Shown in pieces: positions 1 to 6,040 of a DNA stretch of 6,143 bases. Below the pieces are notes generated by a model that saw only the letters and a program-made list of their open reading frames with translations, ran no database searches and was not told the origin of the DNA. Source of the stretch: JAAYBT01 sp964404395 (lineage in GTDB: Bacteria > Bacillota > Clostridia > Acetivibrionales > DTU013); NCBI GenBank assembly GCA_964404395.1, contig CAYOKA010000132.1:1-6143 (forward strand). The letters run 5' to 3'. The first letter of the stretch is position 1; each line of letters begins with the position of its first letter. The translations under genes and the position numbers were made by a program.

Positions 1-1450
1 AATCGGGATTGTTCTCTTCAACGATTCCTCTTACTACTCTACGCGCTTCAGTATTCATACCGAAATCCACGCACTGAATTTCTTTAATTATACTGTTACC
101 ATCGAGAGTCAGTATGGCAGTCGCATCATCCGTCACAGCCAATAAATCTGTTCTTATGCTATTTACTGTGATTGATGCACTTTCTGCAATCCTAAATGAG
201 GCCTTTTCATTTTTCGACCAATTAAATGACTGATCCCCGGTAATACTGGAAATATCAGGATAATTCATATCAAACAGCTGAATAACATCCAGCACAAAAT
301 TGGTTCGATCTACTCCGTTGACCTGAACTGCCAGATATCGTACATCCTTAATATTTGAAATAACAAAAACGTATTTGACTATATTTGAGGTGTCTGTAAT
401 ATATTGAATTCTGTCTCCGGCCTCAAGCAAATTGCTGTTGCCAAGAATCCCATTCCTTAAGACCACAAGATCACTCTTCGAACCGGTTAATGGTGTACCG
501 GTACTTTCATTCTTTGTACCGGAGGCGTTTGTATGTGCGGAGGTAAAAATGGATGCTGAGCTGCCATTAGCGTTTGTAATGGTAATGTTTTTCCCTAAAA
601 CTGCGCTGCCACCGGTGTAATCCTGCGTAGGAGTGATATCCTCTATTATGCCTGAGTTTTTTAAGTAACCCATGGCTCCCAGTACAAAATTCCCAGCGTT
701 CTTCACAATTTGTGCAGCCTGCTCTCTTGTAACAGCCTGTCTGGGGTTAATTCGTCCACCGCTGCCGTTCATAATGCCTTCCCGTAGTATTACCTCGATG
801 TAGGACAGCTTATCCGGATCCACACTTCGCCAATCGGTGTAATTTAGCAGCTCCTGTTGTTGAGAAACAGGCTGTATATCCAGGGTTCTTGCCAGCCAGT
901 AAGCTATCTCCTGCCTCTGCGCGGGACTTTTCCGCCGAAAACTTTCATCTGTAAGTGTGGCCTGGTCTGCATTGAAAGCATCTGCAAGATTTTGCGGAGA
1001 AATCAATCCATCACTCATTGCCAATTGCAAAAACCCATCATACCATACTTCCTGTGAATCGGATTTTTTGTCTGTCGCAGGGCGTGCGTTGTTAATAGCT
1101 ATGCCCAGCTCCTGTGCTTCGGCTTCTCTCCCCACCGCCCTGTAGGCAAGGGCGATAGCCTCCTCCTTTGTCAGGGGGACGGTTCTCCCAAATCGCCCGT
1201 ATGCTACTCCCTTTAGAATACTAAGAGCCCCAACCTCATATATGGCGTTTTGGGACCATATATTTCTGCCGACATCGGCATAGTTCAGATTCCTCAAAAT
1301 CGTCTCGGCTCCAGCATCGCCATAGTATACTATATCCGCTTCTTCGGCGGCATTGGCAACATTCTCGGGGTGAAACCCAAAAACAAGTGTAATACACAAA
1401 ATCACTAATACTATTTTAAATCTTCCATTAAATCCTCGTAATATCTGCAA
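1..1450 (-). CDS. SLH-domain cell-surface protein, N-terminal part (gene runs off the left edge)
   Basis: Reading from 1450 down gives 483 open codons and no stop before the window edge, so the C-terminus is missing. The start must be TTG: an in-frame TAA lies at 1469-1471, the next in-frame ATG is codon 145, and an AGGAAGG-type ribosome site sits just upstream. Residues 1-35 look like a signal peptide: arginines and a lysine, a hydrophobic stretch around 12-26 (IVLVILCITLVFGF), then ANAA as a likely cleavage site. Three SLH-like segments follow. The first is about 52-107 (NYADV, W65, GALSILKGV, VPLTKEEA). The second, more divergent, is about 133-192 (W136, GLI). The third is about 203-254 (TDW, GIMNGSGG, INPRQAVTREQAA). 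SLH domains usually bind pyruvylated secondary cell-wall polymer, so the protein is probably displayed on the cell surface. Residues 275-483 are Thr/Ser/Asn-rich, look beta-strand-rich, and I do not recognise them. The first SLH segment contains a dispersed-repeat copy. Confidence 0.88.
   Translation of the reverse strand, partial: MQILRGFNGRFKIVLVILCITLVFGFHPENVANAAEEADIVYYGDAGAETILRNLNYADVGRNIWSQNAIYEVGALSILKGVAYGRFGRTVPLTKEEAIALAYRAVGREAEAQELGIAINNARPATDKKSDSQEVWYDGFLQLAMSDGLISPQNLADAFNADQATLTDESFRRKSPAQRQEIAYWLARTLDIQPVSQQQELLNYTDWRSVDPDKLSYIEVILREGIMNGSGGRINPRQAVTREQAAQIVKNAGNFVLGAMGYLKNSGIIEDITPTQDYTGGSAVLGKNITITNANGSSASIFTSAHTNASGTKNESTGTPLTGSKSDLVVLRNGILGNSNLLEAGDRIQYITDTSNIVKYVFVISNIKDVRYLAVQVNGVDRTNFVLDVIQLFDMNYPDISSITGDQSFNWSKNEKASFRIAESASITVNSIRTDLLAVTDDATAILTLDGNSIIKEIQCVDFGMNTEARRVVRGIVEENNPD
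1173..1188 (+). repeat. GGGGACGGTTCTC dispersed repeat, copy inside the SLH coding region
   Basis: The plus strand reads AGGGGGACGGTTCTCC. This matches the intergenic copies at 1667-1682 and 3957-3972 over all 16 bases, in the opposite orientation. It lies wholly within the SLH gene and is translated in frame as G-R-T-V-P-L, residues 88-93, just before the conserved T-K-E-E-A of the first SLH segment. A 16-base identity to two other nearby copies is very unlikely by chance. Confidence 0.8.
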
Positions 1451-1456
1451 TGCGAA

Positions 1457-1466
1457 CTTCCTTCCT
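1457..1466 (-). promoter_or_regulatory. Ribosome binding site deciding the TTG start of the SLH gene
   Basis: The minus strand reads AGGAAGGAAG, a purine-rich Shine-Dalgarno sequence. It lies 6-9 nt before TTG at 1450, depending on which AGGAAG core pairs. No ATG or GTG competes between the in-frame TAA at 1469-1471 and the signal-peptide region, so this site supports the TTG. Confidence 0.7.
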
Positions 1467-1506
1467 GTTTATAGTTCATACCTGATTATTTGCGTAAATA
1501 AAATAA

Positions 1507-1548
1507 ACCGATATATCCCAAGTATTAATACCTGTTATTTATATCGGT
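1507..1548 (-). terminator. Inverted repeat with T-rich tail, possible terminator after argS
   Basis: ACCGATATA (1507-1515) is the exact reverse complement of TATATCGGT (1540-1548), giving a 9-bp stem around a 24-nt loop. Read on the minus strand, the stem is followed by TTATTTTATTT, as in a Rho-independent terminator, about 160 nt after the argS stop. Against this, the stem is AT-rich and the loop is long. The loop contains the palindrome GTATTAATAC (1522-1531). The upstream arm also resembles a SigD -10 element, listed separately. Confidence 0.35.
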
Positions 1549-1567
1549 CTAAAAACTGCTAATATTA
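1541..1567 (-). promoter_or_regulatory. Possible SigD-type promoter for the SLH gene
   Basis: The minus strand has ACCGATAT at 1541-1548, seven of eight bases of the SigD (FliA-type) -10 GCCGATAT. Fifteen bases upstream is TAAT (1564-1567) against the -35 consensus TAAA. Transcription would start near 1535, giving a leader of about 85 nt. SigD regulons commonly include motility and cell-surface genes, which suits an SLH protein. No good sigma-A promoter was found in this gap. The same bases form one arm of the inverted repeat, so only one reading may be right. Confidence 0.27.
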
Positions 1568-1594
1568 ACATTTAGCTTGCTATGTTTACTTTAA

Positions 1595-1609
1595 ATTTGT
1601 ATTACAAAT
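1595..1609. repeat. Perfect 15-bp palindrome, possible operator
   Basis: ATTTGTA (1595-1601) and TACAAAT (1603-1609) are perfect inverted arms around a single T. It lies between argS and the SLH gene, about 145 bp upstream of the SLH start and 28 bp upstream of the possible SigD -35. Its size and symmetry suit a dimeric repressor site, but I cannot match it to a named regulator, and AT-rich DNA produces such palindromes fairly often. Confidence 0.3.
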
Positions 1610-1631
1610 CCTCGTTTACAGTAATATTTTT

Positions 1632-1682
1632 GAGAACTGTCCCCACATCGGAGAAATGTCCCCGCAGGAGAACCGTCCCCCT
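1632..1682 (-). repeat. Triplet of GGGGACGGTTCTC dispersed repeats after argS
   Basis: Three direct copies, written on the plus strand: GAGAACTGTCCCC (1632-1644), GAGAAATGTCCCC (1651-1663) and GGAGAACCGTCCCCCT (1667-1682), with starts 17-19 bp apart. The copy nearest argS is identical to those at 1173 and 3957; the other two differ by one or two bases in the middle of the core, as if older. The array begins 23 bp beyond the argS stop, in its 3' untranslated region. None forms a good hairpin by itself. Confidence 0.85.
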
Positions 1683-1705
1683 ACGCCGAATCGATTCTCA
1701 TCATT

Positions 1706-3400
1706 TTACATTCTTTCAGGTGCGCCAATACTCAAGATGTCCAGAACATTTTTTATTACAACTTGAGCTGATGAAACCAAAACAAGCCTTGCTTTCATCA
1801 ATTCTTCCTCCTCACCTTTGACCCTACATGCGTTGTAAAAACTGTGGAAAAGCGATGCAACATCAGTTACATATCTTGTGAGCCTGCTAGGTTCCAGTGT
1901 CTGTGCTGATATTCTGATTTCATCGGGGAATTCCGCAATTTTCTTAATGAGCTCAATTTCCTCAGGCGCTGTAAGCCTAGTCAACTCCACTTCATTAGCA
2001 GACGGAACCTTAACGCCCTCACTTTCAATTAAGCGCAGCATAGAACAAATTCTTGCATGCGCATATTGCACATAATAAACCGGATTCTCGTTAGATTGCT
2101 TTATTGCCAGGTCAAGGTCAAAATCCAAATGACTGCCTGATGCCTTTGTGTTAAAAATAAAACGAGCCGCATCTCTTCCCACATCTTCTAAAAGGTCGTC
2201 AAGAGAAATTGCCCTGCCCGTTCTCTTGGCCATCCTTGCCACATCTCCGTCTTTAAATAGCCTGACGAGCTGAAAAACCACAATGTCCAATTTAGCTGGG
2301 TCAACTCCGATTGCTTCTACCGCTGCCTTCATCCTGGCAACATGACCATGGTGGTCGGCGCCAAGTAGATCTATTACCCGGTCAAAACCACGTTTCTGGT
2401 ATTTATTTCTGTGATAGGCTATGTCCGATGCAAAATATGTTGGTAACCCATTGTTCCTTACAATAACCTCATCCTTTTCAACTCCGAACTGCGTTGCTTT
2501 AAACCATTCGGCGCCGTCCTTTTCGATAACAAGCCCCTTATCTCTCAGATACTTCAGTGTTTCTTCCAATTCACCGCTGTCATACAGTGACTGTTCGGAA
2601 AACCACACGTCATATTTAATGCCATATGACTCCAACCCTTTTCTAATCCGCTCCAGATTCTTAGGCAAGGCATAATCAACCAGCTTCTTGCGCCTTTCAC
2701 CAGGGTCCGCGTCAAGCAGCCAATCCCCATGCTGTTCAATATAGGCCTTCATATGATCGATAATATCCTCGCCTTGATAGCCATCTTCGGGAAATTCGAC
2801 TGCATCCTCGCCCTTCAGTAGCTGAATATATCTAGCTTCCAAGGAAATGCCAAACTTTTCAATTTGGTTCCCTGCATCATTGACATAGAACTCCCTTGTC
2901 ACGTCATAACCGGCCGCCTGTAGCACACCTGCAATACAATCACCCAGCGCACCACCCCTGGCATTACCCATGTGAAGCGTCCCCGTCGGATTTGCACTAA
3001 CAAACTCAACCATAACCTTTTCCCCATGACCAATATCAATCCTGCCGTAGTCGTCCCGTTCGCGATCTACTATCTTCAAAGTGTCGTATAACCAAGACTT
3101 ATGCAAATAAAAATTAATGAAACCAGGTCCGGCACTTTCTGCTTTTTCAATATAAGTATTTGAGAAGTCCATGTTTGCAATAAGTATGGCCGCTGTTTGC
3201 ACAGGTGATTTCTTGACTTGTCTAGCCAACTGCATAGCAATGTTGGTAGAGAACTCACCATGCTCCTTCTCTTTCGGAGTTTCTACCGCAATATCGTCAA
3301 TCGTTGACTGTGTCAACTCGCCTTTACCAACTGCCAACTGAAGTGCATTTTTAATTACATTCCTGACCTGTCCCCTTAAGTCTTCTGTAATATTTGTCAT
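1706..3400 (-). CDS. argS: Arginyl-tRNA synthetase
   Basis: This cytoplasmic class I enzyme charges tRNA-Arg with arginine using ATP. The 564 residues match the family length and the protein appears complete. Residues 1-110 fit the ArgS-specific N-terminal domain, with the typical EFSTNIAMQLA at about 49-59. The HIGH-type signature is SANPTGTLHMGNARGGALGD at 135-154, with HMGN at 143-146. DLLGADHHGHVARMKAA (344-360) is a typical catalytic-core block. The KMSKS site is the degenerate M-A-K-R-T at 390-394, as is common in bacterial ArgS. The DALR anticodon-binding domain runs from about 442 to the end, with YVQYAHAR early and the classic APERM tail. The ATG at 3400 lies inside the DUF1934 gene, 50 bp before that gene's stop, with a purine-rich AGAGAGGCAGGG upstream. 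Translation is therefore probably coupled and the transcript shared. A repeat triplet and a possible terminator follow. No key residue is missing. Confidence 0.97.
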   Translation of the reverse strand: MTNITEDLRGQVRNVIKNALQLAVGKGELTQSTIDDIAVETPKEKEHGEFSTNIAMQLARQVKKSPVQTAAILIANMDFSNTYIEKAESAGPGFINFYLHKSWLYDTLKIVDRERDDYGRIDIGHGEKVMVEFVSANPTGTLHMGNARGGALGDCIAGVLQAAGYDVTREFYVNDAGNQIEKFGISLEARYIQLLKGEDAVEFPEDGYQGEDIIDHMKAYIEQHGDWLLDADPGERRKKLVDYALPKNLERIRKGLESYGIKYDVWFSEQSLYDSGELEETLKYLRDKGLVIEKDGAEWFKATQFGVEKDEVIVRNNGLPTYFASDIAYHRNKYQKRGFDRVIDLLGADHHGHVARMKAAVEAIGVDPAKLDIVVFQLVRLFKDGDVARMAKRTGRAISLDDLLEDVGRDAARFIFNTKASGSHLDFDLDLAIKQSNENPVYYVQYAHARICSMLRLIESEGVKVPSANEVELTRLTAPEEIELIKKIAEFPDEIRISAQTLEPSRLTRYVTDVASLFHSFYNACRVKGEEEELMKARLVLVSSAQVVIKNVLDILSIGAPERM

Positions 3401-3830
3401 CCGATTGCCCTGCCTCTCTTATTGACAAGTGAAAGTCATTTTCACCCGTATCATTATTGTCAATTTCCAACTGATACCCGACACGGATTTCCCCTCCGTT
3501 GTCATCTATTTTTACATCCACTGCATTAGCAAGCACACCAATGGTAAATGCACCATATTCAGTATCGTAATAGGAGATGTGCTTCTGGCCTCGTTGGAAA
3601 ACAAACTGAGAATTGACTGAACCAACTCTCATAAGCGTAACTACTCCGTCCAGTACTTTCAGCGTTGTTTTCGTTCCACTCATGCCAGTAATGTCGCTTT
3701 CATCATATGTTACATAATACGCTTCATCTTCCTTGTAATACTTACCTTCAGTGACCAACTCCAATATGTTTGAATTATCATCATCAGCAGTCTGCGTGCC
3801 TTTAACTGAGATTATTACATTTTTATCCAT
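3351..3830 (-). CDS. DUF1934 (YwiB-like) beta-barrel protein
   Basis: The 159-residue product has the DUF1934 pattern: a strand-rich start (NVIISVKGTQ), the hallmark YYVTYDESDITGM at about 38-50, TTLKVLDGVVTLMRVGSVNSQ at about 55-75, then YYDTEYGAFTIGV and GGEIRVGYQLEI. The family is small, cytoplasmic and calycin-like, and as I recall includes B. subtilis YwiB, also beside argS. Its function is unknown to me. I chose ATG at 3830. The in-frame GTG at 3842 would add four residues, but it overlaps the Shine-Dalgarno AAAGGTG (3840-3846), which is 9 nt from the ATG. The last 16 residues (144-159) are encoded within the argS overlap and look like a tail beyond the family core, so the overlap probably serves coupling. 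There is no signal peptide or membrane segment. No clear promoter was found in the 149-bp gap behind murI, which holds two dispersed repeats. Confidence 0.9.
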   Translation of the reverse strand: MDKNVIISVKGTQTADDDNSNILELVTEGKYYKEDEAYYVTYDESDITGMSGTKTTLKVLDGVVTLMRVGSVNSQFVFQRGQKHISYYDTEYGAFTIGVLANAVDVKIDDNGGEIRVGYQLEIDNNDTGENDFHLSIREAGQSDDKYYRRLKGTGQECN

Positions 3831-3839
3831 AACAACACG

Positions 3840-3846
3840 CACCTTT
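3840..3846 (-). promoter_or_regulatory. Ribosome binding site fixing the DUF1934 start
   Basis: AAAGGTG on the minus strand lies 9 nt before ATG at 3830. The upstream in-frame GTG is the GTG of this same site (3840-3842), so it cannot serve as both binding site and start. Confidence 0.6.
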
Positions 3847-3847
3847 C

Positions 3848-3864
3848 TGCGTATAAAAAACGCA
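3848..3864 (-). other. Small hairpin just upstream of the DUF1934 ribosome site
   Basis: TGCGT (3848-3852) and ACGCA (3860-3864) form a 5-bp stem around a 7-nt A/T loop, ending one base from the Shine-Dalgarno sequence. It might modulate translation or mark a processed 5' end. It is short enough to be coincidental. Confidence 0.25.
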
Positions 3865-3938
3865 TTTCATTAACCATCCTAATAGCCACTCCCACAACTT
3901 AAATACCATCCTCTATACTTCCAATATTTCTTCAACAT

Positions 3939-3973
3939 AGAACCGTCTCCCTAATTGGAGAACCGTCCCCCTT
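3939..3973 (-). repeat. Pair of GGGGACGGTTCTC dispersed repeats between murI and the DUF1934 gene
   Basis: Two direct copies on the plus strand: AGAACCGTCTCCCT (3939-3952, one change in the core) and GGAGAACCGTCCCCCTT (3957-3973, perfect core), about 20 bp apart. The second ends 6 bp from the murI stop. This repeats the placement after argS: a cluster just past a stop codon, in the same orientation relative to the gene, with the copy nearest the stop the better preserved. Confidence 0.85.
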
Positions 3974-3979
3974 AATTAA

Positions 3980-4792
3980 TCAATATTTCTCAATGTCAAC
4001 CTTCTGTGCAGAGTTCACCTCCCAACCAAGAATAGTACTGCACAATGGTTCGAATTTCTCAACACTGTCGCTGGTGTAGTAACGGTATACTGGTGCATGA
4101 AGCTCACTCCTCTGAATATTGTTATCAAAAACCATCTTTTTTACAACCCGTGCAACTTCCAGTGCAGAGCTAACTAACTTAACCTCTTCACCCATGACTT
4201 TCCTAATAGTACCGTACAACAGTGGATAATGTGTACATCCGAGTACCAGCGTGTCGACTCCTGTTCGCTTGAGCGGTGTCAAATATTCCTGTGCTACACG
4301 CAAAGTGATGTCATTTCCCCACCACTCCTGTCCCTCCTCAACCAAGGGTACAAAAAGCGGACATGCTCTCTGATATATTTCGATACTTTTATCAAGCTTC
4401 ATAATAGCCTTATGATATGCGCCACTGTTTATCGTTGCACTAGTTCCGATTATACCAAGCTTCTTTTTCCCCGTTTCTGCCACAGCTGTCGATGCTCCTG
4501 CTCCAATTACTTCTATCATAGGCACATGAAGCGCCTCTTTTACAACATCAAAGCTATATGCGCTCATGGTGTTGCAAGCCATAACCACCATCTTTATATC
4601 GTGGCTCATCAGAAAACGTATATCTTGTAGTGTATACTTGATGATGGTTTCCTTCGATTTAGTTCCATATGGGGCTCGACCACTGTCGCCAAAGTAAATT
4701 ATACTCTCGCCCGGCATATGCTTCGCAATCTCCTTAAAGACGGTAAGGCCACCAAGTCCCGAGTCAAATACTCCTATTGCCCTATTGTCCAT
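3980..4792 (-). CDS. murI: Glutamate racemase
   Basis: MurI interconverts L- and D-glutamate without a cofactor, in the cytoplasm, supplying D-Glu for addition to UDP-MurNAc-L-Ala by MurD. The 270-residue length is normal. The N-terminus has the diagnostic IGVFDSGLGGLTV (6-18, with D10 and S11), then YFGDSGRAPYG (33-43). Both catalytic cysteines are present: C73 in ACNT and C186 in LGCTHYPLL. PLVEEG (149-154) is also typical. The intact Cys pair favours racemase over aspartate racemase-like relatives, and the neighbouring ddl agrees. ATG at 4792 follows a GGGGGT ribosome site (4803-4808). The 68-bp gap behind ddl holds a good promoter, so murI can be expressed from its own start as well as by read-through. 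Two dispersed repeats follow the stop. Confidence 0.97.
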   Translation of the reverse strand: MDNRAIGVFDSGLGGLTVFKEIAKHMPGESIIYFGDSGRAPYGTKSKETIIKYTLQDIRFLMSHDIKMVVMACNTMSAYSFDVVKEALHVPMIEVIGAGASTAVAETGKKKLGIIGTSATINSGAYHKAIMKLDKSIEIYQRACPLFVPLVEEGQEWWGNDITLRVAQEYLTPLKRTGVDTLVLGCTHYPLLYGTIRKVMGEEVKLVSSALEVARVVKKMVFDNNIQRSELHAPVYRYYTSDSVEKFEPLCSTILGWEVNSAQKVDIEKY

Positions 4793-4818
4793 ACTAAATA
4801 TTACCCCCGAATGTAATC

Positions 4819-4847
4819 ATTAAAACGGCGCTAATAACCCGTATCAA
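4819..4847 (-). promoter_or_regulatory. Sigma-A promoter for murI
   Basis: On the minus strand, TTGATA (4842-4847) and TTTAAT (4819-4824) each match the consensus at five of six bases and are separated by exactly 17 bp. Transcription would start near 4812, leaving about 20 nt of leader that still includes the GGGGGT ribosome site. Confidence 0.6.
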
Positions 4848-4860
4848 TAATTGCAGTATC

Positions 4861-5949
4861 CTATATTTCTCTTTGACTGTCTGCATGCCGCTCTAGGGCC
4901 AATTCAATCAACCTCTCAATCAGCTTGCTATATGGTAAGCCGGATGCCGCCCATAGCTTAGAATACATACTAATCTGTGTAAACCCTGGCATAGTGTTGA
5001 TTTCATTAATACAGATTTCATTATTCTCTTTCCGAACAAAAAAGTCAACTCTTGCCAATCCCGAACAGTCCAATGCCTTAAATGCCTTTATGGAATAATT
5101 CCTAATAGTTTCTATGATTTCCGGAGACAGTCTTGCAGGAATGATTACTTCAGAACTGTCCCCACTCAAATATTTTGCCTCATAGTCATAAAACTCATTA
5201 CATGGTATCACTTGACCGACCGTTGATGCAATAGGATCATCATTCCCCAATACGGCACATTCAGCCTCCCAGCCATCAATGAACTCTTCAGCCAAAATAC
5301 GTCTGTCATATCTGGCGGCTAATTGCAGTGCCGCTACAAGCTCAACACGGTCGTATGCCTTGCTTACTCCAACCGAAGAGCCTGCATTGGATGGCTTGAT
5401 AAAGCATGGATATGTCAAAGCTTTTTCTATTTCGGAAATAACAGAATCCATGTCGCGACTAAGCTGTTTCCTATGATACACAAGATATTTCCCCTGCGGC
5501 AAGGCCTCCTTCTCAAAGACGATTTTCGCATAGGCCTTATCCATAGCTAACGCTGAGCTCAACACCCCGCAACCAACGTATGGTATGCCAGTCAGCTCAA
5601 AAAGCCCTTGAATTGTTCCATCTTCACCGTTGCAACCGTGCAAAACTGGAAAAACCACATCAATCTTTTTATTGCCTTCTTCCGCCTTCGCTATAGCAGC
5701 GCCTGCAGTTAATAAAGCCTGCTGCGGTTGTTGCTCGGATTCCGCCAGGGCTTGCCATTCTCCTGTTCCGAGTAAATTAGTTGGTCCATCATAAGAAAGC
5801 CACCGGCCATCCTTAGTAATGCCAACCATAGCAACGTCAAACTTATCCTGATCAATATTTCTTATGACCGCTTCTGCCGAAAACCTAGAAACTTCATGCT
5901 CTGAAGATTGTCCGCCAAAAACAACTGCAATTCTCTTCTTATCTCCCAT
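4861..5949 (-). CDS. ddl: D-alanine--D-alanine ligase
   Basis: Ddl joins two D-alanines using ATP, making the dipeptide that MurF adds to the peptidoglycan precursor and that vancomycin binds. The fold is ATP-grasp, cytoplasmic. Counting from the first possible ATG (364 residues), visible motifs are VFGGQSSEHEVSRFSA (12-27), HGCNGEDGTIQG (106-117), the ATP-binding KPSNAGSSVGV (187-197), the omega-loop EFYDYEAKY (254-262), DFFV (304-307) and the metal-binding NEINTMPGFT (317-326). The loop has the K-Y pair of D-Ala-D-Ala ligases rather than the His of VanA-type D-Ala-D-Lac ligases, so I infer ordinary D-Ala-D-Ala specificity. ATG at 5955 is only 3 nt from the GGGTGG ribosome site (5959-5964), whereas ATG at 5949 is 9 nt away, so I prefer 5949 (362 residues). 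murI follows 68 bp later. A sigma-A promoter and a repeat pair lie upstream. Confidence 0.96.
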   Translation of the reverse strand: MGDKKRIAVVFGGQSSEHEVSRFSAEAVIRNIDQDKFDVAMVGITKDGRWLSYDGPTNLLGTGEWQALAESEQQPQQALLTAGAAIAKAEEGNKKIDVVFPVLHGCNGEDGTIQGLFELTGIPYVGCGVLSSALAMDKAYAKIVFEKEALPQGKYLVYHRKQLSRDMDSVISEIEKALTYPCFIKPSNAGSSVGVSKAYDRVELVAALQLAARYDRRILAEEFIDGWEAECAVLGNDDPIASTVGQVIPCNEFYDYEAKYLSGDSSEVIIPARLSPEIIETIRNYSIKAFKALDCSGLARVDFFVRKENNEICINEINTMPGFTQISMYSKLWAASGLPYSKLIERLIELALERHADSQREI

Positions 5950-5958
5950 TGTCATCTA

Positions 5959-5964
5959 CCACCC
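5959..5964 (-). promoter_or_regulatory. Ribosome binding site deciding the ddl start
   Basis: GGGTGG on the minus strand is 9 nt from ATG at 5949 and only 3 nt from ATG at 5955. Normal spacing favours the downstream ATG, which removes two residues (M-T). Confidence 0.5.
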
Positions 5965-6005
5965 GCAATAATATCGTCCACTACCTGTTTAAATATATAT
6001 TGTAT

Positions 6006-6034
6006 ATTCTACTATTTAAGTACATTAACTTCAA
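6006..6034 (-). promoter_or_regulatory. Sigma-A promoter for ddl
   Basis: On the minus strand, TTGAAG (6029-6034, four of six) and TAGAAT (6006-6011, five of six) are exactly 17 bp apart. Transcription would start near 5999, with a leader of about 50 nt. The first dispersed repeat of the upstream pair begins only 6 bp beyond the -35. Confidence 0.55.
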
Positions 6035-6040
6035 CTGTCA

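Noticed and set aside
432..1145. Three plus-strand open frames of 62-66 codons at the left end
   Set aside because: All lie antisense to the SLH gene, whose domains and signal peptide make it the real coding strand.
1582..1821. 79-codon plus-strand open frame after argS
   Set aside because: It crosses the dispersed-repeat triplet and then runs antisense to the argS end; no family resemblance and no convincing ribosome site.
2211..2240. Absence of a canonical KMSKS in argS as a sign of a defective enzyme
   Set aside because: Bacterial ArgS commonly carries a degenerate form here; the rest of the catalytic core and the DALR domain are intact.
3361..3378. ACCTGTCCCCTTAA near the argS start resembles the dispersed repeat
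   Set aside because: The core GAACCGTCCCC is not preserved, and the bases code for ordinary argS and DUF1934 residues in two frames; the likeness is mainly the run of C.
3831..3979. Sigma-A promoter for the DUF1934 gene
   Set aside because: Candidates such as TTGTGG with TTAATG or TTGAAG with TATAGA have poor boxes or wrong spacing, so none was called.
4229..4630. 133-codon open frame on the plus strand across murI
   Set aside because: It lies wholly antisense to a clear murI gene, is rich in Cys, Ser and Tyr, has no recognisable domain, and is explained as a shadow frame.
4861..5949. ddl as a vancomycin-resistance D-Ala-D-Lac ligase
   Set aside because: The omega loop has the EAKY pattern of D-Ala-D-Ala ligases, and no vanH- or vanX-like neighbour is present; murI is the neighbour instead.
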